In this document: piece after piece, positions 36,592-44,837 of the stretch
Layout: each line of letters begins with the position of its first letter
How positions within the stretch are numbered: position 1 is the stretch's first letter
Assembly: GCF_001429725.1 (NCBI RefSeq)
Contig: NZ_LMHV01000012.1
Span: 372,875-436,874, forward strand
DNA: 64,000 nt
Direction: 5' to 3'
From: Rhizobium sp. Root708
GTDB lineage: Bacteria > Pseudomonadota > Alphaproteobacteria > Rhizobiales > Rhizobiaceae
The notes under the pieces: generated by a model
Told to the model about the DNA's origin: nothing
Databases searched by the model: none
What the model saw: only the letters and a program-made list of their open reading frames with translations
Made by a program: the position numbers and the translations under genes

Positions 36592-38725
36592 GCTGGTTCT
36601 CGCGTTTGTGACCGAGTGTAAAATAGAAGGTGGTGCCCTGGCCGATTTCGGATTCTAGCCAGATGTCGCCCTCGTGGCGAGCGATGATCTTGCGAACAAA
36701 GGTAAGCCCAGCCCCGGTGCCGTCATCGGATTCCTGCGACTTTTCCAGCCGTTTGAAAATACGGAAAATATCTTCGTAGAATTCCTTGGGGATGCCCTTG
36801 CCGTTGTCGCGGACGAAATAGACGTCTTTCGTCACGAGGCCGGTTTCGTCGCGGAGCTGGTCGAGGTGACCGATCGTGACAACTGGCTCCGGCTTGTCAT
36901 TGTACTTCACCGCGTTGGTGATGAGGTTGCGGTAGACTTCGGTAAGCCGCAGCGCATCGCAGACGACAGCAGGCAGTTTCCCCTCGACGACGACCTTGGC
37001 GTGGCGTTCCTCAAGGTAGAGCTCCATCGTCGAAACCACGTCTTTGATGATCCCTTCGACGTCGGTGCGCTTGATCGCGAGCTGCTGGCGGCCGATGCGC
37101 GAGAAGTACAGCAGGTCGTTCACCAGCTTCTCCATGCGCTGGCTCAGGCGCACGATGCGGTTGAGACGCCTGACGCCGTCCTCGTCGAGCACCTTTTCGT
37201 AATCCTCGAGGAGAAAGCGGGAATGGTTGTGCATCCCGCGCAACGGCTCCTTCAGGTCATGCGAAGCGATGTAAGCGAACTCGTCGAGGTCGGCGTTGCT
37301 CCGCTCGAGGTCGGCCGTGTAGGCCTGAAGCTGGCCGAACATCGTCTTCAACTGCTCTTCGTGCGCGACGCGTTCGGTGATGTCGCGGAGGATGGCGACA
37401 TAGGTGACGATCGTGCCGGTGGTAAACGTGCTCACCGAAAGATCGAGCGGAAATTCCTCTCCGTTGCTGCGCCGGCCCAAAACGGTGCGGGTCGTACCGA
37501 TGATCTTCTTTTCTCCGGTCTCTGCGTGATGCGAGAGGTAGCCGTCATGTTCGGCCCGGTAGGGTTCCGCCATCAGCATCTTCACGTTCTTTCCCATGAC
37601 ATCGGCCACATCGTAGCCGAACATGGCTTCCGCGGCAGGATTGAACATGGAGATCCGCCCCTCGGTGTCGGCGGTGATGACGGCGTTCGGCGTGTTGCGT
37701 GTGACGCTGTCGAAGCGGATGCGTTCGGCTGTCAGGTTGGCGCTGTTGCGGTGGAAGTAGGAGATGAAGATCGCGACCAGCCACAGGGTCGTGATGGTGA
37801 TCGCTCGGTTCGTCGCTTCATAGACAAAGCCATCACCCTGGCGGTTGATGGCGAAGAAGCCAAGCAGGATCAGGATGGAGCAGGCGAAGGCGAGCGAGAA
37901 AGGCGCGGAACGCGAGCTGAACCACAGCGATGTGAGAACCAGCGGGACATAGAGCACGCCGCTGGCAACGCCGAGCGGCGTATAGAGATCGACCAGCAGG
38001 CCGAGCATGCAGATGGCGGCCGGGAACCAGACCGGCATGTCGCCATGGCTATGGGGCTGAAGCCACCATGAGCGTACCAGCATCGCCAACCCGAGAAGCA
38101 CGACGCCGAGCGCGGTCTGAACCGCCATGCCGATGTTCGGCCCCCAGCGATAGATATACTCCGCTCCCACCGCGTACCCGGCGAGTGCCGCCAATCCAAG
38201 GCCCATCACCACATAGCCGATCAGTTCCTCGACCAGCGGCGCCTTGATGCTTCGATCCGGCGGCGTCAATGCCAGCGAGAGGCTTGCGATAAACAGGATG
38301 ATCGCGCTGTTGGGCGCCATACCGCCGCCGACCACGGCCGCGAAATGCGGTTCGACGATCAGGCTTGCCAGGAACTGCTCGGTGATCTGCACATGATGGC
38401 CGATGAACACCAGTTCGATCAGCCGCGTGCCGCTGAGCGCCGTCGCAAGCGAAAACAGCAGGAAAGCTGCCATTTGTGACCGCTCTCCGCGCTGGACGGA
38501 AAAAATCAGCCCGCAGCCGACGATCGAGAAGCAGATTGCCGTCGTCAGCGCCATGGCCGATGAGCTGGGCACAATCGTCAGCATCTCCCGGATCTGCCAC
38601 ACCCAGCCATTCACCACGGAGGCACCGAGCAACAGAATGACGGCGCCGAGAATCGCTACCGTCAGGCGGTGGCGGTGCTGCAGCCTTGCGGCCCCCGTAT
38701 TTCGGCCGCTGAACGGCTTAGCCAC
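36578..38725 (-). CDS. Membrane sensor histidine kinase with FixL-like haem PAS domain
   Basis: 715 residues from a GTG with GGGAGAG seven bases upstream. Residues ~20-325 hold about eight membrane helices. A PAS domain (~340-450) reads EPYRAEHDGYLSHHAETGEKKIIGTTR; aligned with FixL, His393 matches the haem-ligand His200 and Arg413 the distal Arg220 of the Bradyrhizobium protein, while FixL Arg206 is His399. The kinase has His489 in SHDLKEPLRG and an ATPase domain (NLITNAVKYND, GAGLTFVRKI). It is probably a haem-based gas or redox sensor signalling to the overlapping receiver. Haem binding is inferred from the motif. Confidence 0.92.
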   Translation of the reverse strand: MAKPFSGRNTGAARLQHRHRLTVAILGAVILLLGASVVNGWVWQIREMLTIVPSSSAMALTTAICFSIVGCGLIFSVQRGERSQMAAFLLFSLATALSGTRLIELVFIGHHVQITEQFLASLIVEPHFAAVVGGGMAPNSAIILFIASLSLALTPPDRSIKAPLVEELIGYVVMGLGLAALAGYAVGAEYIYRWGPNIGMAVQTALGVVLLGLAMLVRSWWLQPHSHGDMPVWFPAAICMLGLLVDLYTPLGVASGVLYVPLVLTSLWFSSRSAPFSLAFACSILILLGFFAINRQGDGFVYEATNRAITITTLWLVAIFISYFHRNSANLTAERIRFDSVTRNTPNAVITADTEGRISMFNPAAEAMFGYDVADVMGKNVKMLMAEPYRAEHDGYLSHHAETGEKKIIGTTRTVLGRRSNGEEFPLDLSVSTFTTGTIVTYVAILRDITERVAHEEQLKTMFGQLQAYTADLERSNADLDEFAYIASHDLKEPLRGMHNHSRFLLEDYEKVLDEDGVRRLNRIVRLSQRMEKLVNDLLYFSRIGRQQLAIKRTDVEGIIKDVVSTMELYLEERHAKVVVEGKLPAVVCDALRLTEVYRNLITNAVKYNDKPEPVVTIGHLDQLRDETGLVTKDVYFVRDNGKGIPKEFYEDIFRIFKRLEKSQESDDGTGAGLTFVRKIIARHEGDIWLESEIGQGTTFYFTLGHKRENQHAAA

Positions 38726-38904
38726 TTCACTGCTCTCCCAACCTTTTGGTGTATCTATTGTTGGAAGCCGAGATTATGCAATAACCAATAGCCACGGCCG
38801 GCGAGTTTCCACACGTCACCCAAAAACGGCCGGAGTTTGATCCCTATCATATGGCAGCGCCTCGCTTGATGTAGTTTGAGACAAGGCAGTTGAAGCGAGG
38901 TGCG

Positions 38905-39273
38905 ATGCCAGCAGTACTTTACGTCGACGACAGCAGCGACGATCTGTTCTACGCGAGATATACGCGCGACAAATGGCAGTTGGATATCGACCTCACCTGC
39001 TTCTCCACGACGCAGGCGGCCCAGGACGCCCTGGAGGCCCTGCTTGCCGCCGGAAAGCCGTTGCCGGATATCCTTATCGTGGATCTCTACATGCCGTTGG
39101 AGAGCGGAATAGGCCTGATTGCCCGGCTGCGGGCGGACACCCGCTTCAAGTCGATGCGGTTGGGTGTCTGCTCGGGATCCGATGCCAGGGAAGACCATGA
39201 CCGGGCGATCGCCGCCGGCGCGGATTTTTACATGGAAAAGCCGCTGGACCTGAAATCGGTAGCCGCACGGTGA
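38905..39273 (+). CDS. Single-domain response regulator
   Basis: 122 residues from the ATG at 38905 with GCGAGG upstream. Acidic residues DDSSDD, acceptor Asp60 in ILIVDLYMPLESG, and Lys in YMEKPLD. Serine replaces Thr/Ser-Thr at the switch (GVCSGSD). No output domain. It is divergent from the haem-PAS kinase across 179 bases, so the two may share regulation. Partner kinase not certain. Confidence 0.88.
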   Translation: MPAVLYVDDSSDDLFYARYTRDKWQLDIDLTCFSTTQAAQDALEALLAAGKPLPDILIVDLYMPLESGIGLIARLRADTRFKSMRLGVCSGSDAREDHDRAIAAGADFYMEKPLDLKSVAAR

Positions 39274-39310
39274 AAAAACTGTTGGCATATCGCATCGGTT
39301 GCAGCCGCGA

Positions 39311-39338
39311 TTGACACGCGCCGACCGCTGTCTAAGAT
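39311..39338 (+). promoter_or_regulatory. Sigma-70-like promoter in the gap before the LuxR gene
   Basis: Consensus -35 TTGACA at 39311-39316, 16-base spacer, -10 TAAGAT at 39333-39338. Expected start near 39345, over 300 bases upstream of the LuxR-type gene and just before the inverted repeats. Confidence 0.5.
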
Positions 39339-39344
39339 CATGCC

Positions 39345-39545
39345 AAGCAAGAAGTAGTGAGAGAGCCGATCGCCCCGTGTTTGCCGCCACAAACTCAGCC
39401 AACCCCTTGACTGTCAGGCTGTCGGCTCTCTCCGATGCCTACATTGGCACCGCCCTCCGCAAACAAGGGGTATTGAATGCGGAAAGATGCAAGACTTCGG
39501 TGAGATTTGGTCTGGGCGTATCGACCCCTCGTGATCGCCCCCCGT
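39345..39545 (+). ncRNA. Candidate structured small RNA
   Basis: From the predicted start near 39345 to the stem at 39514-39540 lie an 11-bp and an 8-bp perfect repeat pair in interleaved (pseudoknot or alternative-fold) order, plus a 5-bp inner hairpin. The closing element GGGCG-T-ATC/GAT-CGCCC is followed by a pyrimidine-rich stretch. No start codon with a ribosome-binding site is convincing. I do not recognise an RNA family; a long structured leader of the LuxR gene is the alternative. Confidence 0.35.
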
Positions 39546-39604
39546 TCCTATCTCTTTCCTCCATAGTCTCGTCGATGCTATTAACTGTCCCGATTTAGGA
39601 CGGG

Positions 39605-39624
39605 TATCCCCAAATCTTGGGATA
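39605..39624. promoter_or_regulatory. Inverted repeat upstream of the LuxR-type gene
   Basis: TATCCC and GGGATA separated by 8 bases, 36 bases before the ATG. Candidate operator for this regulator. The core ATCCC-N8-GGGAT recurs at 27286-27303 in another intergenic gap. Confidence 0.35.
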
Positions 39625-39659
39625 AGCCTATGTCATTGGATAAAACCAGGTAGGGTGGG

Positions 39660-40364
39660 ATGAGTAGCGCAGCAGCAATTCCGTTTCATACCGGCCCCGA
39701 ACTGGCGCGGGCGATCAACCGAACGGATTTCTTTCGCCTGCTGAAAGCCGAGGCGCACCACTATCAGTTCGAGACGTTTGCGCTGGCCCGTGTCTCCGAA
39801 GTGTCGCCGCCATTCAGCGCCCGCGAGATGGTCATCACGAACGTCCCGGAGCGGAGGGCGGGCCTCTTTATTTATGCGCTGTCCCAGGCGCTTGGCCGGG
39901 TGAAAACCAATGCGGCGCAGTTTCTGGCGACACCGCTGACCGGCAAAGGCAGTCTGCCGGAGAACTACCCGACAGATCTTGTGCTGAACGAATTCGACAC
40001 CAACTCCTTCCTGCTGATCCCGTTGTTCACGCCGGAGGGACGCCGCTACTGCGTCGCCTTCAGCGGTGCGCGACAACCGCCAGAGGAAACCGAGATTGCC
40101 GAAATCCTGCTCGATACGATGCGCATCTTCGGCAAGTTCTACGAAGAGATTCTCGCGCAGGAGATGTCAGGCCGCCTGACCCAGCGTGAGAACGAGGTCG
40201 TCAAATGGACGAGTGAGGGCAAGACCTCGGCCGAGATCGCCATCATCCTGGGGCTGTCGGAGCATACGGTGAACTCCCATATCGCGGCGGCTGTCCGCAA
40301 GCTCGATGCGGTCAATCGCGTGCATATGGTCGCGATCGCCTTGCGCATGGGTCTGGTTTCTTGA
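39660..40364 (+). CDS. LuxR-family transcriptional regulator
   Basis: 234 residues. The N-terminal ~150 residues resemble an autoinducer-binding or GAF-like domain (FFRLLKAEAHHYQFETFALARVSEV, DTNSFLLIPLFTPEGRRYCVAFSG) but I do not see the conserved Trp/Tyr/Asp set of true AHL receptors with certainty. The C-terminal HTH is LTQRENEVVKWTSEGKTSAEIAIILGLSEHTVNSHIAAAVRKLDAVNRVHMVAIALRMGLV. GGTAGGGTGGG precedes the ATG. It stands 13 bases before a receiver gene. The VisN/VisR proteins share the same architecture. Confidence 0.9.
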   Translation: MSSAAAIPFHTGPELARAINRTDFFRLLKAEAHHYQFETFALARVSEVSPPFSAREMVITNVPERRAGLFIYALSQALGRVKTNAAQFLATPLTGKGSLPENYPTDLVLNEFDTNSFLLIPLFTPEGRRYCVAFSGARQPPEETEIAEILLDTMRIFGKFYEEILAQEMSGRLTQRENEVVKWTSEGKTSAEIAIILGLSEHTVNSHIAAAVRKLDAVNRVHMVAIALRMGLVS

Positions 40365-40377
40365 GGAAGAGAACGGC

Positions 40378-40815
40378 ATGAAGCGTGCAGTCAGGCAGAG
40401 ATCGGCCGTCAATGTGCTGTTCGTCGACGACGAGTTTATCGAGTTTCGCTCGCTGAAGAAGAAGGTCGCGGATCAGACGGAGCCGCAGATCAACCTCGAC
40501 TATGCCCAGTCCGTGGACGATGCGCTCACCAAGCTTGGCGACGTCAAGTTTGATCTCATTCTTCTCGACAACCGGCTCATGCCGAATTCCGATTTCCGCG
40601 AAACCGTGCCCAAGCTGCGCGGCAGCGGCTACACCGGTCCGATCGGCGTGGTTTCCACCGATGTCTCGGACGGCTATTTTCAGCAGTTTCCCGAATACGG
40701 AGTGGATTTCCGGGTGGGCAAGGACGAGATCGACGCCGACACGCTGCAACACATCATCCGCGAATATGTCGATTACGATGTGCCCGAATTCTGGAAGGAC
40801 GACTACAACAGCTAG
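40378..40815 (+). CDS. Divergent single-domain response regulator
   Basis: 145 residues from the ATG at 40378, with AGGAAGAG upstream. FVDDEFIEFRSL gives the acidic pair; the acceptor is Asp64 in LILLDNRLMPNSDF. The C-terminal side is atypical (VVSTDVSDGYFQQFPEYGVDFRVGKDEID) with no clear KP motif and an acidic tail (YVDYDVPEFWKDDYNS). It is probably co-transcribed with the LuxR gene and converges on a soluble kinase gene with a 4-base overlap. Confidence 0.85.
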   Translation: MKRAVRQRSAVNVLFVDDEFIEFRSLKKKVADQTEPQINLDYAQSVDDALTKLGDVKFDLILLDNRLMPNSDFRETVPKLRGSGYTGPIGVVSTDVSDGYFQQFPEYGVDFRVGKDEIDADTLQHIIREYVDYDVPEFWKDDYNS

Positions 40816-41501
40816 CGCGCGCCCGGCAGCGTTATCGTAAAGCGATTTCCTGGTTCGCCGGAGTGGTCGAGATGTGCGTCGCCGCCGAGTGCGGTCGCGA
40901 GGTCGCGGACAACGGCAAGCCCGAGTCCTGGACTTGGCACTATTCCCTCGACAGGCGCCGCCCAGAAGGCGTCGAAGATCTTGTCCCGATGATCAGGATC
41001 GATGGCGGGGCCGTTGTCGGAAACGCGGATCGTGCATTGCGAACCGCTGACGTCGGCATCAATCCTTACCCGCACGGGTCCATCGCCGTGATGGGTCAAA
41101 GCATTGGCAATCACGTTCTTCAGAATGAGCCGCAGAATCGATCGATCCGAGCGAACGGTCGGAAGCGCTCCGGTCTCCAGCGCCGCCTCCGGCATCGCGC
41201 TCCGTTGCTCCAACTCCTGCCAAATCTCGGCCACCAGCGGCTCAAGTTCGACATCGGAAACTGCAATTTGCGGCGCCCCCGCTGCAAAGCTCATGAGCGC
41301 CTTGGTGAGCTTCTGCGCTGCTTGCGCCTTGTCGAGGATGGTCCGCAGGCTTTTCACCTGGTCGGCATCGATCGAGCTCTCCAGGTCTTCCAGCAGGATT
41401 TCCGCATACATCGCAATGTGTCGCAGCGGCGATTGCAGGTCGTGCGATGCAATTGCCAGAAAGCGCTTGATCCGTTCCTCGTTCGATGCCGGCTGCGACA
41501 T
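40812..41501 (-). CDS. Soluble histidine kinase without sensor domain
   Basis: 229 residues, starting with an ATG behind GGAGG. The dimerisation helix begins at once: RIKRFLAIASHDLQSPLRHIAMYAEILLEDL with His20, then the ATPase domain (LILKNVIANALTHHG, VSDNGPAIDPDHRDKIFDAFW, SPGLGLAVVRDLA). There is no membrane segment, PAS or GAF. Such a minimal kinase probably takes its signal from another protein, for example the neighbouring receivers. Convergent with the lone receiver gene. Confidence 0.9.
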   Translation of the reverse strand: MSQPASNEERIKRFLAIASHDLQSPLRHIAMYAEILLEDLESSIDADQVKSLRTILDKAQAAQKLTKALMSFAAGAPQIAVSDVELEPLVAEIWQELEQRSAMPEAALETGALPTVRSDRSILRLILKNVIANALTHHGDGPVRVRIDADVSGSQCTIRVSDNGPAIDPDHRDKIFDAFWAAPVEGIVPSPGLGLAVVRDLATALGGDAHLDHSGEPGNRFTITLPGAR

Positions 41502-41533
41502 GTTCGATCCTCCAACCCCAGGCCGCGGACAAT

Positions 41534-41576
41534 AAAAAGTAGGCGCCGGTTCTGCAACCGACGCCTACATCTTTTT
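41534..41576 (-). terminator. Rho-independent terminator of secDF
   Basis: 13-bp stem (41539-41551 with 41556-41568, one mismatch) and 4-base loop; on the minus strand it is followed by five Ts. Ts also follow on the plus strand, so it could work in both directions. Confidence 0.85.
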
Positions 41577-41594
41577 CACCGTAACAACCTGAAT

Positions 41595-44147
41595 TTAGCT
41601 CGCGGACTTGCGTCCAGCTTCAGGCGGCAGGATTTCCGCGTCGTCGGCCTGAGTTGCCGCGACTGCCTTGCCGTGGCGGCGACGCCAGTCACCGAGGAAG
41701 AGCAGGATCGGTGCAGCGATGAAGATCGAGGAAGCGCCGGCCACGAGGATGCCGAAGACCATCGGGATCGCGAAGCTCGAGACCGCGCTACCGCCCCAGA
41801 TAGCCATCGGCAGCAGGGCGAGGAAGGCCGTCGCGTTGGTGTAGAGGCTTCGTGCCAGCGTCTCGTTGATCGACCGGTCGATGATTTCGCGCAGCGGCAT
41901 CGACTTGTAGAGACGCATGTTTTCACGCATGCGGTCATAGACCACGACCTTGTCGTTCACGGAGTAGCCGACGAGCGTCAGGATGGCGGCGATGGCCGTC
42001 AGGTTGAAGTCGAGGCCGGTCAGCGCGAAGAAGCCGATCGCCTTGGTCACGTCGAGAATGAGCGTGACGATGGCGCCGACTGCGAATGGCCATTCGAAGC
42101 GGTACCAGATGTAGAACAGCATCGCCAAGCTTGCGATCACGACCGACAGGATGCCGGCCCAGGCAAGCTCGCCGCTGACCTTCGGACCGATGACGTCGGT
42201 GCCGGTGACGGTTGCCGACGGGTCGATCTTGATGATCTCCGCCTTCAGCTTTTCAACGGCTGCCGTCTGTGCTTCCTCACCGCCGTCCTGACGCTGTGCG
42301 CGCACTGCCATGGTGTTGTTGTCACCATAGGACTGCAGCGAAACCTCGCCGAGGCCAAGGCTGTTCAGGCCTTCGCGGAAGCGGCCGAGATCACTGGCCT
42401 CGGCGGTCTTCACCGACATCTGGATACCACCACGGAAGTCGACGCCGTAGTTGAGGCCAGGATGGAGGAAGAGAACCACGGAGGCGATCGACAGGAGCGC
42501 CGAAACCGTCACGCCGAAGAAGCGCGCCTTCATGAACTGGATGTGGCGGCCATAAGGGTTGAACATCATCGGGATCAGCGGCTTGATGTTCAGGACCTTG
42601 AGCTTACGACGACGGGTGATCTCGATCATCGTGACGCGAACGAAGGCGACCGATGTGAACATCGAAATGATCAGGCCGAGCGCCATGGTGACCGCGAAAC
42701 CGCGAACCGGGCCAGTGCCGAACCAGAACAGGATCGCCGCTGCGATCAGCGCCGTCATGTTGCCGTCGATAATCGTCGAGTAAGCGCGGCGGAAGCCGGT
42801 GTCGATAGCCGCGAAGGCGCTCTTGCCCTTGCGCGTTTCTTCACGGATGCGCTCGTTGATGAGAACGTTCGCGTCCACCGCAAGACCGATGCCGAGAACG
42901 ACACCCGCGATACCTGGCAGCGTCAGCGTCGCGCCGACGAGCGTCAGTGCCGAGAAGGTCAGGATCGTGTGGATCAGCAGCGCGAAGTTCGCGAGGAAAC
43001 CCCACTTGCCATAGAGGATGAAGATAAAGACCGCGACGAGCACGAAGCCGACGAGACCAGAATAGATACCCATGCGGATCGCGTCCGCGCCGAGGTCGGC
43101 GCCGACGGTGCGCTCTTCGATGACAGTCAGCTTGGCGGGCAGGGCGCCGGCGCGCAGCATGGCGGCAAGCGTCGTTGCGCTGTCGGCCGAGAAGCTGCCG
43201 GAGATCTGGCCGGAGCCGCCGGTGATCGGTTCCCGGATGACGGGCGCGCTCAGCACCTTGTCGTCGAGGACGATGGCAAACGGATTGCCGACGTTCTGGC
43301 GGGTAATGTCGGCGAAGCGCGTTGCGCCGGCGCTGTCGAAGCGGAAGCTGACGACCGGCTCATGCGTGTTCGGGTCGAAGCCGACGCGGGCATCCGAGAG
43401 GCGGTCGCCGGAGATTTCGACGCGATCGAGAACCGGATAGCTGTTGCCCTGCTCGTCCTTGAGCATGGTCACGCCCGGTCCAGGCTGGTTGTTCGGAGCG
43501 AGCATGTGGAATGACATCTTCGCGGTCGAGCCGAGAAGCTGGCGAAGGCGGGACGGATCCTGTGCGCCCGGAAGCTGCACGAGAACGCGGTTCCCGCCGA
43601 TACGCTGGATCGTCGGTTCGGCAACGCCCACCTGGTCGACGCGCTGGCGGATGACTTCAAGGCTCTGCTGAACGGCGGAATCGACGTTGGCAGCGATGCC
43701 TGCCGGCGAGAAGGCGACGAGGATATTGCCGCCGCTGGTCGTCACAGCAAGATCGGACTGACCAGCGCTGAGGCCGGTGGCAATGGCGTTGCCGAGCGTC
43801 TTCAGCTGCGTGACGGCCTCGTCGTTCTGCGCCGGATCGGTCAGGGTGACGACGATCTGGTTCTGATTGCGAACGACTGACTTCGTCTGGATGTTCTTCT
43901 CACGAAGGACGCGACGGGTATCCTGGAGGAGAGACTGCAGACGCTCGCGGGTCAGGTCCGCCTCGTCGACTTCTAGAACGAGATGCGAGCCGCCGCGCAG
44001 GTCGAGACCAAGCGAAACCCGGTTGTGCGGCAACCACGAGGGCAGACGGTCGAGGGTGGATTGCGGCAGTGCGTTCGGCAAAGCGATCAGAATGCCGAGG
44101 AGAATGATCACCGTATAGGTGAACACCAGCCATGGTGAATTACGCAT
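41595..44147 (-). CDS. secDF: Protein translocase subunit SecDF (fused)
   Basis: 850 residues, SecD and SecF in one chain. The SecD half starts with a membrane helix ([23 protein letters not shown]) and [16 protein letters not shown], a large periplasmic P1 domain, then helices with [33 protein letters not shown]. The SecF half starts near residue 535 ([33 protein letters not shown]) and ends with helices containing [17 protein letters not shown]. It uses the proton gradient to help SecYEG release exported proteins. A strong terminator follows it. The upstream neighbour is a small membrane-anchored protein of unknown function. Confidence 0.95.
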   Translation of the reverse strand: [850 protein letters not shown]

Positions 44148-44239
44148 GTTGTTGTCTATCCTTGATAACGCTTGAGCCTGCGCTCCCCGCGCAGGCGGCG
44201 TGTCTTAAAAGCAATGGAAAGCGCCGCATTGGCGCGCAT

Positions 44240-44623
44240 TCATGCCGCGATCGCCGGAGGACCGTGCGAATCGTAAGCCTTGCCATCCGCGGCGCGAAGC
44301 TGCGGGCGGAAGGCAACGGGATATGTGGGGTCCCCGAACGCAAGGAGCGCAATTCCAGGGATTGCTCCGACTGCGGCGTTGCCGGAATCGTAAGGAGCAT
44401 ATTTCGGCGTCGCCTTACGCTCGGCGGCCAGAATACCGCGGACGGCATCGCGCACGCTGACCTGCAGCGGCTGGCCATCCTTGCTGGACGAGGAGACAGA
44501 GTTCGGGCCGCGCGTCGGGCCGATGACGAAGTTGCCGCCGAGCAGCAGGCCGAGATAGGCGAAAACGGCGACGACCAGGGAGAGCGCAACGCGACTGCTC
44601 ATGCGGCGCGCGTCGAGCCTCAT
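44240..44623 (-). CDS. Membrane-anchored protein of unknown function upstream of secDF
   Basis: 127 residues from the ATG at 44623; a TTG at 44662 overlapping the previous stop is an alternative start. One membrane helix near the N-terminus (VALSLVVAVFAYLGLLLGGNFVIG), then a ~90-residue soluble part with GIPGIALLAFGDPTYPVAFRP. No family recognised. It lies 92 bases before secDF on the same strand; a role in export is only suggested by position. Confidence 0.6.
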   Translation of the reverse strand: MRLDARRMSSRVALSLVVAVFAYLGLLLGGNFVIGPTRGPNSVSSSSKDGQPLQVSVRDAVRGILAAERKATPKYAPYDSGNAAVGAIPGIALLAFGDPTYPVAFRPQLRAADGKAYDSHGPPAIAA

Positions 44624-44658
44624 CTCTTGATCGTTTGGATTTTCAGCCTCGTACCGGC

Positions 44659-44790
44659 TCAACGGCGCAAAAGTCTCTCATTTTTATCGGGAGAAGGCGT
44701 TTCCTCGACTGAGATTGTAACAGTCTCGGCCTCGTCTTCATAGGGCACACTGTCATGATGCACTTGGGCCAGCCGGTCAACCGTGCCCAT
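44659..44790 (-). CDS. Possible 43-residue protein
   Basis: From the ATG at 44790 (GGGA upstream) the frame encodes GTVDRLAQVHHDSVPYEDEAETVTISVEETPSPDKNERLLRR, an acidic short polypeptide. A TTG at 44841 would extend it. It fills the gap between the GT39-like gene and the small membrane protein gene. Nothing beyond position supports it. Confidence 0.35.
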   Translation of the reverse strand: MGTVDRLAQVHHDSVPYEDEAETVTISVEETPSPDKNERLLRR

Positions 44791-44837
44791 GGCAATTTCC
44801 CGCTCTCCCGGGTGCTCAGGCGTGTTTTGCGCCGAGT

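Larger units (their letters stand above)
39274..39659. other. 386-base gap with promoter and interleaved inverted repeats
   Basis: No believable coding frame. A sigma-70-like promoter (39311-39338) leads into GAGAGAGCCGA/TCGGCTCTCTC (39359-39369 with 39422-39432), an inner GTTTG/CAAAC stem (39379-39383 with 39390-39394) and ACCCCTTG/CAAGGGGT (39402-39409 with 39464-39471), which interleaves with the first. A later stem (39514-39540) could end a transcript. See the small-RNA entry. Confidence 0.55.

Noticed and set aside
39299..39598. 99-codon plus-strand frame in the gap before the LuxR gene
   Set aside because: No ribosome-binding site, no domain, and the DNA is better explained by repeats and a promoter.
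40863..43514. 883-codon plus-strand frame opposite secDF and the soluble kinase
   Set aside because: Antisense shadow of two confident genes; sequence is charged and repetitive with no recognisable fold.
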